A DNA stretch of 64,000 bases from Pseudoclavibacter sp. 13-3 (lineage in GTDB: Bacteria; Actinomycetota; Actinomycetes; Actinomycetales; Microbacteriaceae), in assembly GCF_021168475.1 (NCBI RefSeq), contig NZ_JAJOZT010000001.1, positions 653,238-717,237 of the forward strand. The letters run 5' to 3'. Of this stretch, positions 17,672 through 28,969 are shown one piece after another (the stretch's first letter is position 1; each line of letters starts with the position of its first letter). Below the pieces are notes generated by a model that saw nothing but the letters and a program-made list of their open reading frames with translations, was not told the DNA's origin and searched no databases. The translations under genes and the position numbers were made by a program.

Positions 17672-17712
17672 GAAGCGCCCGCGCCGCCGAATTCCGGTGG
17701 TGCGGGCGCTTC
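17672..17712 (-). terminator. hairpin between infB and rbfA
   Basis: GAAGCGCCCGC (17672-17682) pairs perfectly with GCGGGCGCTTC (17702-17712) and sits 30 bases after the infB stop. There is no clear T-run. It may reduce, not abolish, read-through to rbfA. Confidence 0.7.
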
Positions 17713-17741
17713 GATCACGACTGTGACCGCTCAGGCGGTGA

Positions 17742-20540
17742 TCAGTCTCGCGGCTTCTCGCGCATCTCGTAGGTCTCGATCTCATCGCCGACCTGGATGT
17801 CGTTGAAGCTACCGAGCCCGATGCCGCACTCGACGCCCTTGATCACCTCGGTGACGTCGTCTTTGAAACGACGCAGTGATTCGATCGTGAGGTTGTCGCC
17901 GTGCACGACGCCGTTGCGCAGCACGCGCGCCTTGGAGTTGCGCGTGACCTTGCCGGTCTGCACGAGCGTACCGGCGATGTTGCCGAACTTCGACGAGCGG
18001 AAGACCTCGCGGATCTCGGCCGTACCGGTGTGCACCTCTTCGAACTCTGGTTTGAGCAGGCCCTTGAGAGCCCCCTCGATATCGTCGATCGCGTCGTAGA
18101 TGACCGAGTAGAACCGAATGTCGACGCCCTCTTTGTGCGCGGCCTCGCGAGCCTTGCCGTCAGGGCGCACGTTGAAGCCGATGACGATCGCGTTGTCAAC
18201 CGTGGCCAGGTTGACGTCGCTCTCGGTGATCGCGCCGACGCCACGGTGAATGATGCGCAGCTGCACCGAGTCGTCGACCTCGATCTTGAGCAGCGACTCC
18301 TCCAACGCCTCGACGGCACCAGAGACGTCACCCTTGATGATGAGGTTCAAGGTCTCGACCTTGCCCTCTTCAAGAGCCTTCGTGAAGTCTTCCAGGCTGA
18401 TGCGCTTGCGGCTCTTCGCGAGTAGGGCGTTGCGCTGGGCGGCTTCACGCTTCTCGGCGATCTGACGAGCCGTGCGGTCGTCTTCGGTCACCAGGATGTT
18501 GTCACCGGCTCGAGGCACCGAGGTGAGCCCCAGCACCTGCACCGGGCGTGACGGCCCGGCATTCTGCATGTTCTCGCCGTTCTCGTCGAACATGGCGCGC
18601 ACACGACCGTATGCCGTGCCTGCCACGATGGCGTCTCCGACGTGCAGGGTGCCGTTCTGCACCAGCACGGTGGCGACCGCACCGCGGCCCTTGTCGAGGT
18701 TCGCCTCGATCGCGACGCCGCGCGCCTCGCGCTCCGGGTTCGCGACCAGCTCGAGCCCGGCATCCGCCGTCAGCAGAATCGCGTCGAGCAGATCGTCGAT
18801 GCCGATGTTGCTCTTGGCCGAGACGTCGACGAACATCGTGTCGCCGCCGTACTCCTCGGCGACCAGGCCGAACTCGGTCAGCTGCTGTCGGATCTTCGCC
18901 GGATTCGCATCGGGCTTGTCGATCTTGTTGACGGCGACCACGATCGGCACGTCAGCTGCCTGGGCGTGGTTCAGCGCCTCGACTGTCTGCGGCATCACGC
19001 CGTCGTCTGCGGCGACGACCAGCACGGCGATGTCGGTCACCTCGGCGCCACGGGCACGCATGGCGGTGAACGCCTCGTGACCGGGGGTGTCGATGAAGGT
19101 GATGGCGCGTTCGTGACCTTCGTGCTCGGTCTCGACCTGGTAGGCACCGATGTGCTGCGTGATGCCGCCGGCCTCACCGGCGAGCACCTTGGTATGCCGG
19201 ATCGCGTCGAGCAGTCGGGTCTTGCCGTGATCGACGTGGCCCATGACCGTCACCACCGGAGGACGCGCGACGAGGTCTTCGGGATCGTCGGCGTCTTCGA
19301 GGTCGATGTCGAACTGTTCGAGCAGCTCTTTGTCTTCGTCTTCAGGACTGACGATCTGGATCTTGAAGCCGAGCTCGGCCCCGAGCAGCTGGAACGTGTC
19401 TTCGTCGAGCGACTCGGTGGCCGTGGCCATCTCGCCGAGGTGGAAGAGCACGGTCACCAGCGATGCCGGGTTCGCGCCGATCTTATCGGCGAAGTCGGTC
19501 AGCGAGGCGCCGCGACGCAGACGGATGATCTGCTCGCCGTTGCCGCGGGGCACTTTGACGCCGCCGAGCGTCGGGGCCTCCATCTGCTCGAACTCTTGCC
19601 GTTTCGTGCGCTTCGACTTGCGTGACTTGCCCGAGCGGCCTCCGCCGCGTCCGAACGCGCCAGCCGTGCCGCCGCGCCCGCGGCCGCCTGGACCGGGGCG
19701 ACCGCCGCCGCCGCCGCGGTGTGCGAAGCCCGAGCCTGCGCCGCCGCCCTGACCGGGACGGTGCGGGCCGCCGAAGCCGCCCTGACCGGGACGCGGCCGA
19801 GCGCCGCCGCCCTGACCGACGCGGTGCGGGCCGCTACCGCTGCCGGCACCACGACGTGGGCCGAAGCCCTGGCCCGGACGCGGAGCATGCGGACGAGGAC
19901 CGGCACCGGCACCCGGACGCGGTGCGTGCGGACGAGGACCGGGACGCGGGCCTCCGCTGTGCTTGGGCGAGAACGGGTTGTTCGCCGGACGCGGAGCGCG
20001 CGGACGGGGAATCGATCCGGGCGAGGGACGCGGGATCGGCGGGTGGGGATTGTGCCCGTCAGACTCGGAGGCTCCTGTCTCAGCGGGCTTCGGCGCCGGA
20101 CGAGCCGGGGCAGCCGTGGTGCGCTTCTCGGCAGCGGGCTTCGGCGCAGTCTGGTGAGGTGCGGGTTCCGACGGAGTCGGTTGGGCCGAACGCCCGGGAC
20201 GAGCGACTCGAGGAGCCGGACTCGGCGTCTGGGCCTGGGCCGGTGCCGCATCGGTCTCGCTCTGGGCCGCGGGCTTCGCCGTGGTGGTGCGAGCGCCGGG
20301 CTTCGGCGTCGTGCTCTTCGCAGCTGTGCTGCGGGCGGCGGGCTTCTTGGCCGCGCTGGACTTCTTGTCGTCTGCGGACTTCTGCTGCGGGAACGCAGCC
20401 TTCAGTTTGCGCACGACTGGGGGTTCCAGGCTCGACGAGGGGCCCTTGACGAACTCTCCCATATCGTTGAGCTTGGCCAGCAGCTCTTTGCTCGTGACGC
20501 CGAGTTGCTTCGCAATCTCGTGTACGCGTGGTTTTGCCAC
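17742..20540 (-). CDS. infB: translation initiation factor IF-2
   Basis: 932 residues. GTPase that places fMet-tRNA on the 30S subunit. The N-terminal IF2N motif is [20 protein letters not shown]. It is followed by about 280 residues of Lys/Ala/Pro-rich and then Gly/Arg/Pro/His-rich low-complexity sequence, including repeated PRPHAPRPG-type units. A second IF2N-like block ([19 protein letters not shown]) precedes the G domain with [16 protein letters not shown] and NKIDKP. The C-terminal fMet-binding domains end in [20 protein letters not shown]. The glycine-rich repeat is longer and more regular than the neighbouring coding sequence would suggest but is typical of actinobacterial IF2. Confidence 0.98.
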   Translation of the reverse strand: MAKPRVHEIAKQLGVTSKELLAKLNDMGEFVKGPSSSLEPPVVRKLKAAFPQQKSADDKKSSAAKKPAARSTAAKSTTPKPGARTTTAKPAAQSETDAAPAQAQTPSPAPRVARPGRSAQPTPSEPAPHQTAPKPAAEKRTTAAPARPAPKPAETGASESDGHNPHPPIPRPSPGSIPRPRAPRPANNPFSPKHSGGPRPGPRPHAPRPGAGAGPRPHAPRPGQGFGPRRGAGSGSGPHRVGQGGGARPRPGQGGFGGPHRPGQGGGAGSGFAHRGGGGGRPGPGGRGRGGTAGAFGRGGGRSGKSRKSKRTKRQEFEQMEAPTLGGVKVPRGNGEQIIRLRRGASLTDFADKIGANPASLVTVLFHLGEMATATESLDEDTFQLLGAELGFKIQIVSPEDEDKELLEQFDIDLEDADDPEDLVARPPVVTVMGHVDHGKTRLLDAIRHTKVLAGEAGGITQHIGAYQVETEHEGHERAITFIDTPGHEAFTAMRARGAEVTDIAVLVVAADDGVMPQTVEALNHAQAADVPIVVAVNKIDKPDANPAKIRQQLTEFGLVAEEYGGDTMFVDVSAKSNIGIDDLLDAILLTADAGLELVANPEREARGVAIEANLDKGRGAVATVLVQNGTLHVGDAIVAGTAYGRVRAMFDENGENMQNAGPSRPVQVLGLTSVPRAGDNILVTEDDRTARQIAEKREAAQRNALLAKSRKRISLEDFTKALEEGKVETLNLIIKGDVSGAVEALEESLLKIEVDDSVQLRIIHRGVGAITESDVNLATVDNAIVIGFNVRPDGKAREAAHKEGVDIRFYSVIYDAIDDIEGALKGLLKPEFEEVHTGTAEIREVFRSSKFGNIAGTLVQTGKVTRNSKARVLRNGVVHGDNLTIESLRRFKDDVTEVIKGVECGIGLGSFNDIQVGDEIETYEMREKPRD

Positions 20541-20773
20541 AATTCTCCTGTCTCAGGTCTGCACCCGAGAGCGGGAGCAGACAATTACCTCTGACGTCTC
20601 ATTTCGAGCCGTTCATTATGCGTCCATAAGCCGAATCAGCCTGTTCTGTGTGGATTCCGACATGCGCATCGGGCACATGTCCAGTACGTCATCCTAGCGC
20701 GTTCTGGCCCAGACGCACAGCATCGGCGTGCCGCCTCATGAAGACGGACACGCAGACACTGTGCGAAACCGAA
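20541..20773. other. nusA-infB gap with no ylxR
   Basis: 233 bases where most actinobacteria carry ylxR (about 90 codons, motif RTCxGC). All three minus-strand frames are interrupted and none contains that motif. A TAGGAT element near 20690-20696 on the minus strand could be a -10 for infB. Confidence 0.6.
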
Positions 20774-21736
20774 TCAGTTGTCGGCCTGGATGTCGATCTT
20801 CGCCCCGGTGAGCTTCGCCGCGAGACGGGCGTTCTGCCCCTCTTTGCCGATGGCCAGGGAGAGCTGGTTCTCTGGCACGAATGCCCGCACCGCCCGCTGG
20901 TCGGCGTCGAGCACCTCGGTGCGCGTCACCTTGGCCGGTGAGAGCGCGCTGGCCACAAATGCGCCGAGGTCGTCGTTCGAGTCGACGATGTCGATCTTCT
21001 CACCGTTGAGCTCTGCGGTCACCGCGCGAACGCGCTGGCCCAGCTCGCCGATGCACGCGCCCTTGGCGTTGATGCCCGGCTCGGTGGCCCGCACGGCGAT
21101 CTTGGTGCGGTGCCCGGCTTCGCGGGCGAGCGAGGTGATCTCGACGGCACCGGCGTGAATCTCTGGCACTTCGAGTTCGAAGAGCCCGCGAACCAGTCCC
21201 GGATGGGTGCGGCTGACGGTGATGGTCGGGCCCTTTGCGGTGCGCGCGACCTGCGCGATGAAGACCCGCAGGCGGTCACCGTGTCGGTAGTGCTCGCCTG
21301 GCACCTGTTCTTCGGGCGGCAGCACGCCTTCGGCCGACCCCAGGTCGATCGGGATCAGACGAGGGTTCTGCCCCTGCTGCACCACACCGGCGGCGATGGT
21401 GCCCTCGCGGTCTTTGTACTCGCCGAGCAGGCTGTCGTCGGCCAGCGCGCGCAGGCGCTGGTTGATCTCTTGTCGAGCGGCGAGCGCAGCGACGCGGCCG
21501 AAGTCGTGCGGGGTGACGTCGGTCTCACCGAGATCGCTGCCGTCTTCGTCGGTCTGCCGTTCGAGCACGGCGACCTGCCCCGTCTTGCGATTGATCTCGA
21601 CGCGGGCCGCAGTCGTGTGGCCGGTGTGCTTCTGATATGCCGTGAGAATCGCCTGCTCGAGAATCTCCAGCAGTTCGTTCAGGGGAATACCCTGTTCGCT
21701 CTCGAGAAGACGAAGTGCACTCAGATCGATATTCAT
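20774..21736 (-). CDS. nusA: transcription termination/antitermination factor NusA
   Basis: 320 residues, the short form normal in actinobacteria (no C-terminal acidic repeats). N-terminal RNA-polymerase-binding domain: MNIDLSALRLLESEQGIPLN, then AILTAYQKHTG. The S1 domain is around EGTIAAGVVQQGQN. Two KH domains follow (KIAVRATEPGINAKGACIGELG and LSLAIGKEGQNARLAAKLTG). GAGGAGG precedes the ATG. It lies only 90 bases after proS, with no rimP between them, which departs from the usual rimP-nusA-ylxR-infB order. Confidence 0.96.
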   Translation of the reverse strand: MNIDLSALRLLESEQGIPLNELLEILEQAILTAYQKHTGHTTAARVEINRKTGQVAVLERQTDEDGSDLGETDVTPHDFGRVAALAARQEINQRLRALADDSLLGEYKDREGTIAAGVVQQGQNPRLIPIDLGSAEGVLPPEEQVPGEHYRHGDRLRVFIAQVARTAKGPTITVSRTHPGLVRGLFELEVPEIHAGAVEITSLAREAGHRTKIAVRATEPGINAKGACIGELGQRVRAVTAELNGEKIDIVDSNDDLGAFVASALSPAKVTRTEVLDADQRAVRAFVPENQLSLAIGKEGQNARLAAKLTGAKIDIQADN

Positions 21737-21826
21737 ACCGCCTCCTCTATTCAGCTGAGATGTTCAGTGTCGAACACCCTATCTTAGCGGGTCGAGAGCC
21801 TCGCCGTCACCATCTCGGCCGACGGC

Positions 21827-23614
21827 TCAGTCCCTGCCGAGACGACGACGCAGCTCGGCCACGGCGTCCGCGATCGCAATCGGCTGCTTCGTGCCGGCGC
21901 GACGGTCCCAGAGCTCGAGCTGACCGTCGGCGAGCCCTTTGCCGACCACGAGCACGTGCGGCATGCCCAGCAGCTCGGCGTCTTTGAACTTCGCACCGGG
22001 CGAGACCTTGGGTCGGTCGTCGAAGAGCACGTCGATGCCGACGCGCTCCAACTCGTCGGCCAGATCGGAGCCGACGCGGTAGACCTCGTCGCTCTTGCCG
22101 GTCGAGACGATGTGCACAGGGAACGGAGCGACCGTCTCAGGCCAGATCAGCCCCTTCTCGTCGCGATTCGCCTCGGCGAGCACTGCGAGCAGACGGGTGA
22201 CGCCGATGCCGTACGAGCCCATGGTCACGGTGACGAGTTTGCCGTTGCGGTCGAGCACCTGAAGCCCCAGGGCGTCAGCGTATTTGCGGCCGAGTTGGAA
22301 GACGTGCCCGATCTCGACACCGCGCGCAGCGCGCAGCGGGCCCGAGCCGTCGGGCGCAGGATCGCCGTCGCGAACGTTCGCCACGTCGGCGATGCCGTCG
22401 GCGACGAAGTCACGACCCGCCACGACGTGCAGCGCATGGCGACGCTCTGCGTTCGCACCGGTCACCCACTCCGTGCCGGCCGAGACTCGCGGATCGACCA
22501 GATACGGGATGCCGTCGACCGAGCGCTCCCCCAGCGCATAGGTGCCGGTCTCGTCTGCCTGCGGGCCGATATACCCGCGCACCAGGCCCGGATGATGCTC
22601 GAAGTCGGCTTCGACAGCGGGCTCGACCTCGGCCGGGGCGAAGGCGATCTCGGCCCGCTTCAGATCGACGTCGCGGTCGCCGGGAAGGCCGACGACGACG
22701 AGCTCGCGCCTGCCGTCGGGATGAGTGAGCGCGAGCACCACGTTCTTCAACGTGTCGCCGGCCCGCCAGAGCCCGTCGCGTTCGTCGGCATAGCGGTCGT
22801 TCAGCAGCGCGACGAGCGAATCGATCGTCGGGGCGTCTGGCGTGTCGACCGTCATAGCGGCAGGCACGTGACTGGCGTCGACCGGGTCGGCCGGGTGCAC
22901 GCTGACCGCCTCGACGTTGGCTGCGTAGCCGGCGTCGGTGTAGACGAAGGTGTCTTCGCCGATCGGCGACGGCGAGAGGAATTCCTCGCTCTTCGAGCCG
23001 CCCATGGGCCCGGCGTCGGCCTTGACCGCGACGTATCTGACGCCCAGCCGGGTGAAGATGCGCTCGTACGCGTCGCGCATGATCTGGTAGCTCTCGTCGA
23101 GACCGGCGTCGTCGACGTCGAACGAGTAGGCGTCTTTCATGACGAACTCGCGACCGCGCAGCAGCCCGGCGCGGGGCCGAGCCTCGTCACGGTACTTGGT
23201 CTGAATCTGAAAGAGGCTCACCGGCAGGTCTTTGTACGACGAGTAGAGATCTTTCACCAGCAGGGTGAAGACCTCTTCGTGCGTGGGAGCGAGCAGGTAG
23301 TCGGCCTCTTTACGATCTCTGAGCGTGAAGATGTTGTCGCCGTATTCATCCCAGCGTCCCGTGACCTGATACGGCTCACGCGGCAGCAGGCCGGGAAAAT
23401 GCACTTCTTGCGAACCGGCAGCCTCCATCTCGGCGCGCACGATGGCCTCGACCTTGCGCAGAACCTTCAGGCCCAGTGGCAGCCAGGCGAAGATGCCCGG
23501 GGCTTCGCGTCGGATGTAGCCGGCGCGCACGAGCAGTTTGTGCCCGGCCACCTCGGCATCGTTGGGGTCTTCGCGCAGGGTGCGCAGGAACAGGTTCGAC
23601 AGGCGTGTGGGCAC
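21827..23614 (-). CDS. proS: prolyl-tRNA synthetase
   Basis: 595 residues, bacterial-type ProRS with an editing (INS) domain between class II motifs 2 and 3. Motif blocks: [11 protein letters not shown], then [18 protein letters not shown], and motif 3 [16 protein letters not shown]. The insertion domain runs from about residue 225 to 400. The C-terminal anticodon-binding domain has [16 protein letters not shown] and [13 protein letters not shown]. Start is GTG at 23614 giving [17 protein letters not shown]. It charges tRNA-Pro in the cytosol. It sits between ispG and nusA. Confidence 0.96.
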   Translation of the reverse strand: MPTRLSNLFLRTLREDPNDAEVAGHKLLVRAGYIRREAPGIFAWLPLGLKVLRKVEAIVRAEMEAAGSQEVHFPGLLPREPYQVTGRWDEYGDNIFTLRDRKEADYLLAPTHEEVFTLLVKDLYSSYKDLPVSLFQIQTKYRDEARPRAGLLRGREFVMKDAYSFDVDDAGLDESYQIMRDAYERIFTRLGVRYVAVKADAGPMGGSKSEEFLSPSPIGEDTFVYTDAGYAANVEAVSVHPADPVDASHVPAAMTVDTPDAPTIDSLVALLNDRYADERDGLWRAGDTLKNVVLALTHPDGRRELVVVGLPGDRDVDLKRAEIAFAPAEVEPAVEADFEHHPGLVRGYIGPQADETGTYALGERSVDGIPYLVDPRVSAGTEWVTGANAERRHALHVVAGRDFVADGIADVANVRDGDPAPDGSGPLRAARGVEIGHVFQLGRKYADALGLQVLDRNGKLVTVTMGSYGIGVTRLLAVLAEANRDEKGLIWPETVAPFPVHIVSTGKSDEVYRVGSDLADELERVGIDVLFDDRPKVSPGAKFKDAELLGMPHVLVVGKGLADGQLELWDRRAGTKQPIAIADAVAELRRRLGRD

Positions 23615-23695
23615 TGGGCTGGGTCTTTCTCTGAACGGTCTCGGCTGTTCGCTGTGAGCAGCCAGCTCTCATCGTACCGCGTCGCCCCAGTCGTC

Positions 23696-24070
23696 TCACA
23701 TGAAGCGATCGGGCAGATTGTCCGGGTCTTTCTCAGGCGGCGGCCCTTTGAAACGAATCGCCGCGGCGATCAGGATCACGACGCAGAGGCCGTCGAGAAT
23801 CCACCACAGCCACATCTGCATCTGCCAGAGCGGCAGGAACACCAGTGCGACGAAGCTCAGGGCGATGCCCCAGACGCGATGCCGGGTGCGATACATCAGC
23901 GAGGCCATGATGATCGACATGACGACAACGGCCATGCCGAAGATGCGATGCAGCAGCACCGCCTGGCCGTCGAACTGCACGAAGACGAGCACCAGCCCGA
24001 TGACCGCCGACACGATGCCCATCGGCCGAAAGCCGCGCATGCCGTCGGGAACCGCTCTCTGATCGCTCAT
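23696..24070 (-). CDS. small integral membrane protein, function unknown
   Basis: 124 residues with about four hydrophobic helices ([53 protein letters not shown] and [18 protein letters not shown]), the third and fourth rich in Trp. The tail [15 protein letters not shown] is polar. Its ATG at 24070 overlaps the ispG stop by four bases, so it is expressed with ispG. I do not recognise a named family with confidence. Confidence 0.75.
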   Translation of the reverse strand: MSDQRAVPDGMRGFRPMGIVSAVIGLVLVFVQFDGQAVLLHRIFGMAVVVMSIIMASLMYRTRHRVWGIALSFVALVFLPLWQMQMWLWWILDGLCVVILIAAAIRFKGPPPEKDPDNLPDRFM

Positions 24071-25218
24071 GCCGTCACCACCTCGACGCCGACGCCCTCA
24101 GCGGGCGTCATGCCCTCGGCGAGCCGGTTCGCCTCGGCGATGAGCGTCTCGACGATGTCGGCCTCGGGCACCGTTCTGACCACCTCGCCCTTGACGAAGA
24201 TCTGCCCCTTGCCGTTGCCGCTGGCCACGCCGAGATCGGCGTCGCGGGCTTCACCCGGCCCGTTGACCACGCAGCCCATGACGGCCACGCGCAGCGGCAC
24301 CTTCAGGTCGTCGAGGCCCGCAGTGACGCGCTCAGCCAGGGTGTAGACGTCGACCTGGGCTCGACCGCACGACGGGCACGAGACGATCTCGAGCTTGCGC
24401 TCCCTCAGATTCAGCGACTCGAGAATCTTGAGACCGACGCGCACCTCTTCGATCGGCGGCGCCGACAGCGACACCCGTATCGTGTCGCCGATGCCCTGCG
24501 CCAGCAGCACGCCGAACGCCACCGACGATTTGATGGTGCCCTGGAACGCCGGCCCTGCCTCGGTCACCCCGAGGTGCAGCGGCCAGTCGCCCTGTTCCGA
24601 GAGCATGCGGTAGGTCTCGATCATCACGACCGGGTCGTGATGCTTCACCGAGATCGCGAAGTCGTGAAAGCCGACCTCCTCGAAGAGCGACGCCTCCCAG
24701 ACGGCAGACTCGACCATGGCCTCCGGCGTGGCCTTGCCGTACTTCTGCATCAGGCGCTTGTCGAGCGAGCCGGCATTGACACCGATGCGCAGAGCGACGC
24801 CCGCGTCTGAGGCAGCCTTGGCGATGTCGGCGACCTTGTCGTCGAATCTGCGGATGTTGCCGGGATTGACACGCACTGCGGCACAGCCCGCCTCGATCGC
24901 CTGAAAGACGTAGCGAGGCTGGAAGTGGATGTCTGCGACGACGGGGATGTTGGACTGCTGCGCGATGATCGGCAGCGCGTCGGCGTCATCCTGACTGGGC
25001 ACGGCAACGCGCACGATGTCGCAGCCGGCCGCGGTGAGCTCGGCGATCTGCTGCAGCGTGCCGCCGATGTCGGTGGTCTTGGTGGTGCACATCGACTGGA
25101 CGCTGATCGGGGCGTCACCGCCGACGGGGACCTTTCCGACGTGGATCTGACGGGTCTTGCGTCGGTGCGCCAGCACGCGGGCCGGCCCCTTGGGCATCCC
25201 GAGGTCGACAGCGGTCAC
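24067..25218 (-). CDS. ispG: (E)-4-hydroxy-3-methylbut-2-enyl-diphosphate synthase
   Basis: 383 residues. Reduces MEcPP to HMBPP in the MEP isoprenoid pathway using a [4Fe-4S] cluster. The TIM-barrel begins [20 protein letters not shown]. The cluster-binding cysteines are in IVSCPSCGR and [13 protein letters not shown], and VRVNPGNI is the conserved substrate loop. The start is the GTG at 25218 ([11 protein letters not shown]), with GAAGGAGG six bases upstream; the longer reading to 25242 has no such site. dxr, another enzyme of the same pathway, is 1.5 kb upstream with rseP between, a grouping common in actinobacteria. Confidence 0.96.
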   Translation of the reverse strand: MTAVDLGMPKGPARVLAHRRKTRQIHVGKVPVGGDAPISVQSMCTTKTTDIGGTLQQIAELTAAGCDIVRVAVPSQDDADALPIIAQQSNIPVVADIHFQPRYVFQAIEAGCAAVRVNPGNIRRFDDKVADIAKAASDAGVALRIGVNAGSLDKRLMQKYGKATPEAMVESAVWEASLFEEVGFHDFAISVKHHDPVVMIETYRMLSEQGDWPLHLGVTEAGPAFQGTIKSSVAFGVLLAQGIGDTIRVSLSAPPIEEVRVGLKILESLNLRERKLEIVSCPSCGRAQVDVYTLAERVTAGLDDLKVPLRVAVMGCVVNGPGEARDADLGVASGNGKGQIFVKGEVVRTVPEADIVETLIAEANRLAEGMTPAEGVGVEVVTA

Positions 25219-25326
25219 GATGGCCTCCTTCGTTCGACGCACGACGCGCCGATGCTCTGCAAGTCTAGAACGCCTGACCGGTACGGTCTGCTTCTGCTGC
25301 GGTCAGGCTGACCGGTGTCTGCCGCA

Positions 25327-26664
25327 TCAGCCGAGCACCTGGATCGGTTTCACGAGGTCGGCGTAGATCAGCAGCACGCCCATCAGGGTGAGCGCGCCGA
25401 AGACGACCAAGGTCAGCGGCATCAGGCGTGCGGTGTCGAACGGCCCCGGGTCTCGACGCCCGAACAGGCGTGCGATGCTGCGGCGCAGCCCTTCGTAGAG
25501 CGCACCGATGATGTGCCCGCCGTCGAGCGGCATCAGCGGAATCATGTTGAAGGCGAAGAGCGCCACGTTCAGCGATGCGGCCAGACCCACCAGGCTGGCG
25601 GCCTTGTCAGTCACACCGATCTGGTCGCTGGCGGTGAGTTCGCCGGCGACCCGCCCCACGCCGACGATGCTCATCGGCCCGTCGGGGTCGCGGGCCTCGC
25701 TGCCGAAGGCCGCCTGAGCGGCTCCGACGAGCTTCTGCGGCATCGAGATGATGCCCTCCCACGCCAGCTGCAGGTTGTCCCGCATCGCGGGGATGGCGGC
25801 GGTCACCGGCTGACGCACGCGTTCTGATGTGGGCGCGATGCCGATGAAGCCGACCGTCTCAGTCTTCTTCTGCCCGTCGGCGTCGCGCTCGACTCGACCG
25901 AACCTGTCATAGACGAATCGTTCGACTGGCTGCGGCGTCAGGTTCACCGTCTGCACTTGCCCGTTGCGAAGCAGGGTCACGCTGACCGTCTGACCGGCGA
26001 GTGGCTGCACGATCGACTGCACGTCACTCCACCGTTCGACGTCTTCACCGTTGATGACGAGCAGCTGGTCGCCCGGCTGCAATCCTGCTTCGGCGCCGGG
26101 AGCAGCCGGATCATCGGGGCGGCAGTCGCTGCGCTGCTCGGTCGTGGGCAGCACGCACTGGCTGACGCTCGCCAGCGACGTCGTCGACTGCACCGTGCCG
26201 AAGGCGCTGATCAGCACGGCGTAGCAGACCAGTGCGATGATCAGATTCATCAGCGGGCCGCCGAGCATGATCAGCAGTCGCTTCCAGACCGCCTGGCGGT
26301 AGAACGCACGGTGCTCTTCGCCCGGGGGGATGGTCTCTGCGCTGACACGCCGCGCACTGCGCACCATCTCGGCGAGGCGTGACCGGGAGACCCGCACCGG
26401 CTCGCCGTTCGGCCTCGCGTCTTTGGCCGGCGGGTACATGCCGATCATCGAGATGTATCCGCCGAGAGGAATCGCCTTGAAGCCGTATTCGGTCTCGCCG
26501 CGTCGCCAGGAGAACACCGTCGGGCCGAAGCCGATCATGTACTGGTTGACGCGAACGCCGAAGCGCTTGGCCCAGAACAGGTGCCCGAGCTCATGCAGGG
26601 CAATCGACGCAGCCACGACGAGGGCGATCGCGACGATGCCGATGATGTACCAGAGAACCTGCAT
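25327..26664 (-). CDS. rseP: site-2 intramembrane metalloprotease (RseP/Rip1 family)
   Basis: 445 residues. Zinc protease that cuts membrane-embedded anti-sigma factors and other substrates. The catalytic HELGH is in the first helix (ASIALHELGHLFWAKRFG). A PDZ domain with GAEAGLQPGDQLLVINGEDV lies in the middle. The second zinc-ligand motif MPLDGGHIIGAL is near residue 385. Four membrane segments are visible. The extracytoplasmic region carries a Cys pair (SVSQCVLPTTEQRSDC). It lies between dxr and ispG, the standard actinobacterial arrangement. Confidence 0.93.
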   Translation of the reverse strand: MQVLWYIIGIVAIALVVAASIALHELGHLFWAKRFGVRVNQYMIGFGPTVFSWRRGETEYGFKAIPLGGYISMIGMYPPAKDARPNGEPVRVSRSRLAEMVRSARRVSAETIPPGEEHRAFYRQAVWKRLLIMLGGPLMNLIIALVCYAVLISAFGTVQSTTSLASVSQCVLPTTEQRSDCRPDDPAAPGAEAGLQPGDQLLVINGEDVERWSDVQSIVQPLAGQTVSVTLLRNGQVQTVNLTPQPVERFVYDRFGRVERDADGQKKTETVGFIGIAPTSERVRQPVTAAIPAMRDNLQLAWEGIISMPQKLVGAAQAAFGSEARDPDGPMSIVGVGRVAGELTASDQIGVTDKAASLVGLAASLNVALFAFNMIPLMPLDGGHIIGALYEGLRRSIARLFGRRDPGPFDTARLMPLTLVVFGALTLMGVLLIYADLVKPIQVLG

Positions 26665-26718
26665 GATGACCGAGCCTAGACCTGATTGCTGTGAGCGAGC
26701 TGACGATTCGAGACGTGC

Positions 26719-27891
26719 TCAGTCACCGTCGAGTGCAGCCGCATCGGCACCGGCCACGACCGCATGTGCTGCTCGTCGCGCCCACCGGTCGGCCGCGAAC
26801 ACGCCCTCGACCGAGAGCGGCGCGTTCGGCGGGCTCCACTGTTCGAGCACCGTCGAGATTCCCTCCACGATCGCGGTGAAACCGATGCGCCCGGCGAGGA
26901 ACTCGGCGACCATGACCTCGTTCGCCGCATTGAAGACCGCCGGCCAGGTGCCTGCACGCTCTCCCACCCGCTTCGCGAGCCGCACAGCGGGAAACGCCTC
27001 ATGGTCGATCGGTTCGAACGACCACTGCTGCGCCTGCGACCAGTCGAGCGCAGGCACCGCGTCGACGAACCGGTGCGGCCAGTCGAACGCCATGCTGATC
27101 GGCAGCCGCATGTCGGGCGGCGAGACCTGCGCGATCGTCGCACCGTCGATGAACTGCACCATCGAGTGCACGATCGACTGCGGATGCACCACAGCGTCGA
27201 TCCGTTCGTACGGCGTGCCGAAGAGATAGTGCGCCTCGATGATCTCGAGCCCTTTGTTCACCATCGTCGCCGAGTTGACGGTCACCAGCGACCCCATGCT
27301 CCAAGTGGGATGCCGCAGCGCCTGCTGTGGCGTCACACCTGCGAGCTCGGCACGGCTGCAGCCGCGGAACGGACCGCCGGATGCCGTGAGGACGAGTCGG
27401 GAGACCTCACGTCGGTCGCCAGCCCGCAGGCATTGGGCGATCGCGGAGTGCTCGGAGTCGACGGGCACGATCTGCCCGGGCGCGGCTGCAGCCTCGACCA
27501 GGTCGCCGCCGATGACCAGGCTCTCCTTGTTCGCCAGCGCCAGCGTCGCACCGCTGTGCAGCACGGCCAGCGTCGCCGCCAGACCCGCGGCGCCGTCGAT
27601 GGCGTTCAGCACCACGTCGGCCGTCACCTCGCGCACCAGCCGCACCGCGGCATCCGCGCCATGACGAATCGTCACCATCGGGTCGCCGCGACCGCCCGCA
27701 CTCTCGGCGCCGAGCGTCGCGGCGACGGCGAGATCACGGCAGCCGTGGCGCCTGGCCAGGTCGCGGAACGCCGCTGTGTCGTGACCGGCGGCAAGACCGA
27801 CGATCTCGAATCGGTCGGTCGTCTCGAGGAGATCCAGCGCCTGCGTGCCGATCGACCCGGTCGCACCCAGAACGATGACTCTGCGGTTCAT
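26719..27891 (-). CDS. dxr: 1-deoxy-D-xylulose-5-phosphate reductoisomerase
   Basis: 390 residues. Converts DXP to MEP with NADPH, the committed step of the MEP pathway. The nucleotide-binding motif is [19 protein letters not shown] at the N-terminus. The catalytic metal-binding block [12 protein letters not shown] and the flexible loop [22 protein letters not shown]-type region (here [17 protein letters not shown]) are intact. The C-terminal helical domain ends in the [10 protein letters not shown] segment. The ATG at 27891 overlaps the upstream phosphatase stop by four bases, so the two are cotranslated. Confidence 0.96.
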   Translation of the reverse strand: MNRRVIVLGATGSIGTQALDLLETTDRFEIVGLAAGHDTAAFRDLARRHGCRDLAVAATLGAESAGGRGDPMVTIRHGADAAVRLVREVTADVVLNAIDGAAGLAATLAVLHSGATLALANKESLVIGGDLVEAAAAPGQIVPVDSEHSAIAQCLRAGDRREVSRLVLTASGGPFRGCSRAELAGVTPQQALRHPTWSMGSLVTVNSATMVNKGLEIIEAHYLFGTPYERIDAVVHPQSIVHSMVQFIDGATIAQVSPPDMRLPISMAFDWPHRFVDAVPALDWSQAQQWSFEPIDHEAFPAVRLAKRVGERAGTWPAVFNAANEVMVAEFLAGRIGFTAIVEGISTVLEQWSPPNAPLSVEGVFAADRWARRAAHAVVAGADAAALDGD

Positions 27892-28751
27892 TCGGCGGCG
27901 TCGCCTCGCCCCTCGGCCGATGCCGCAGCGTCGGCCTCTGCCTCAGCGTCGGCCTCTGCCTCAGCGGGTGCGGTCGAGGCCGCAGTGACGCTGGAATCAA
28001 TCACGATCACCGAGACGTTGTCTCGGCCGCCGTTCTCGAGTGCCTGCTCGACGAGTCGCTCCGCCGCGACGAAGACGTCGTCGCTGTCGCGCAGAATCTC
28101 TTCGATGCGCTCGTTCGAGACCTCTTTCGTGAGCCCGTCGGAGCACACCAGCAGCCGCACCTGCGGCACCAGGTTCAGATGCCAGAAGTCGGGCCGAGGA
28201 TCCATGCCGAAGCCGATGGCACGGGTGATCGAGTTGCGCGCCGGGTGACGTTCGGCGTCTTTCTCGGCGATCTGCCCGCTGTCGACCAGCCCCTGCACGA
28301 CCGAGTGATCATGCGTGACCTGACGCAGCTGCCCCTCATAGAAGCCGTAGGTTCTCGAGTCACCGATGTTGAAGACCAGCCAGCCCGGCTCACCCTTGAC
28401 GATGTCGAAGGCCACCCCGGTGACCGTGGAGCCCGACTGCCCGCCTGAAGCGGCCGAGATCTGCTCGACGTCGTCGCTGGCGCGTCGAAGAGCCGCATAG
28501 ATGTCTTGCGGCGAGGAGTCTGGGTCGAGCTGCGAGAGCTCTTCGACGATGGCTGCGGATGCACGGTCGCCGGCTTCGTGCCCGCCCATGCCGTCGGCGA
28601 CGGCGAGCACCGCCTCAGTCGCCACCACGCTGTCTTCGTTGCGCTGCCGCAGCAGACCGGTGTCGGTCAGTGCGCCCCAGCGTGCACGCAGACGACCGCC
28701 GTCTGGCAGCCTCGTCTCGAAACTGCCTTGCGCAGCACCAATCAGGGTCAT
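27888..28751 (-). CDS. PP2C-type serine/threonine protein phosphatase
   Basis: 287 residues, cytosolic, with no membrane helix, unlike PstP of the pkn clusters. Metal-binding motifs are intact: [48 protein letters not shown] and [11 protein letters not shown]. The C-terminal 35 residues are an Ala/Glu/Asp tail ([18 protein letters not shown]) encoded by an exact 18-base tandem repeat. No kinase or FHA gene is nearby, so its target is unknown. It overlaps dxr by four bases and probably heads the dxr-rseP-ispG group. Confidence 0.92.
   Translation of the reverse strand: MTLIGAAQGSFETRLPDGGRLRARWGALTDTGLLRQRNEDSVVATEAVLAVADGMGGHEAGDRASAAIVEELSQLDPDSSPQDIYAALRRASDDVEQISAASGGQSGSTVTGVAFDIVKGEPGWLVFNIGDSRTYGFYEGQLRQVTHDHSVVQGLVDSGQIAEKDAERHPARNSITRAIGFGMDPRPDFWHLNLVPQVRLLVCSDGLTKEVSNERIEEILRDSDDVFVAAERLVEQALENGGRDNVSVIVIDSSVTAASTAPAEAEADAEAEADAAASAEGRGDAAE
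27928..27963. repeat. 18-base tandem repeat within the phosphatase gene
   Basis: Two exact copies of GCGTCGGCCTCTGCCTCA (27928-27945 and 27946-27963) encode two copies of the hexapeptide EAEADA in the disordered tail. The length, a multiple of three, allows in-frame expansion or loss. Confidence 0.85.
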
Positions 28752-28969
28752 CGAATGCCTTTCCCACGTGGGATCAGAGATGTCTCGGGCTCGGCGGCGA
28801 GGCCCCCGGCGACGACAGACACCGGTATCAGTGTACGGGTGATCGCCGAGGTCGGCCTGTCGACGGGCGCGGGCGCTCGAGAACCGGCGCTCGGATTCAG
28901 CAGATGTTCTGCCGCTGCGCAGGCGCCGATCGGCTTCTCCATGCCCTTTTCACAGAGAGTCTTCCCTTT

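Noticed and set aside
20640-20700. short minus-strand frame with CARCACR between nusA and infB, considered as a YlxR remnant
   Set aside because: It lacks RTCxGC and is only about 18 codons from a possible ATG; the cysteines are probably chance.
21956-24346. 796-codon plus-strand open frame opposite proS and ispG
   Set aside because: It covers two certain genes and a gap in the antisense direction, with shadow composition (His, Arg, Asp, Val) and no domain content.
26764-28248. 494-codon plus-strand open frame opposite dxr and the phosphatase
   Set aside because: Both minus-strand genes have intact motifs; the antisense product has none.
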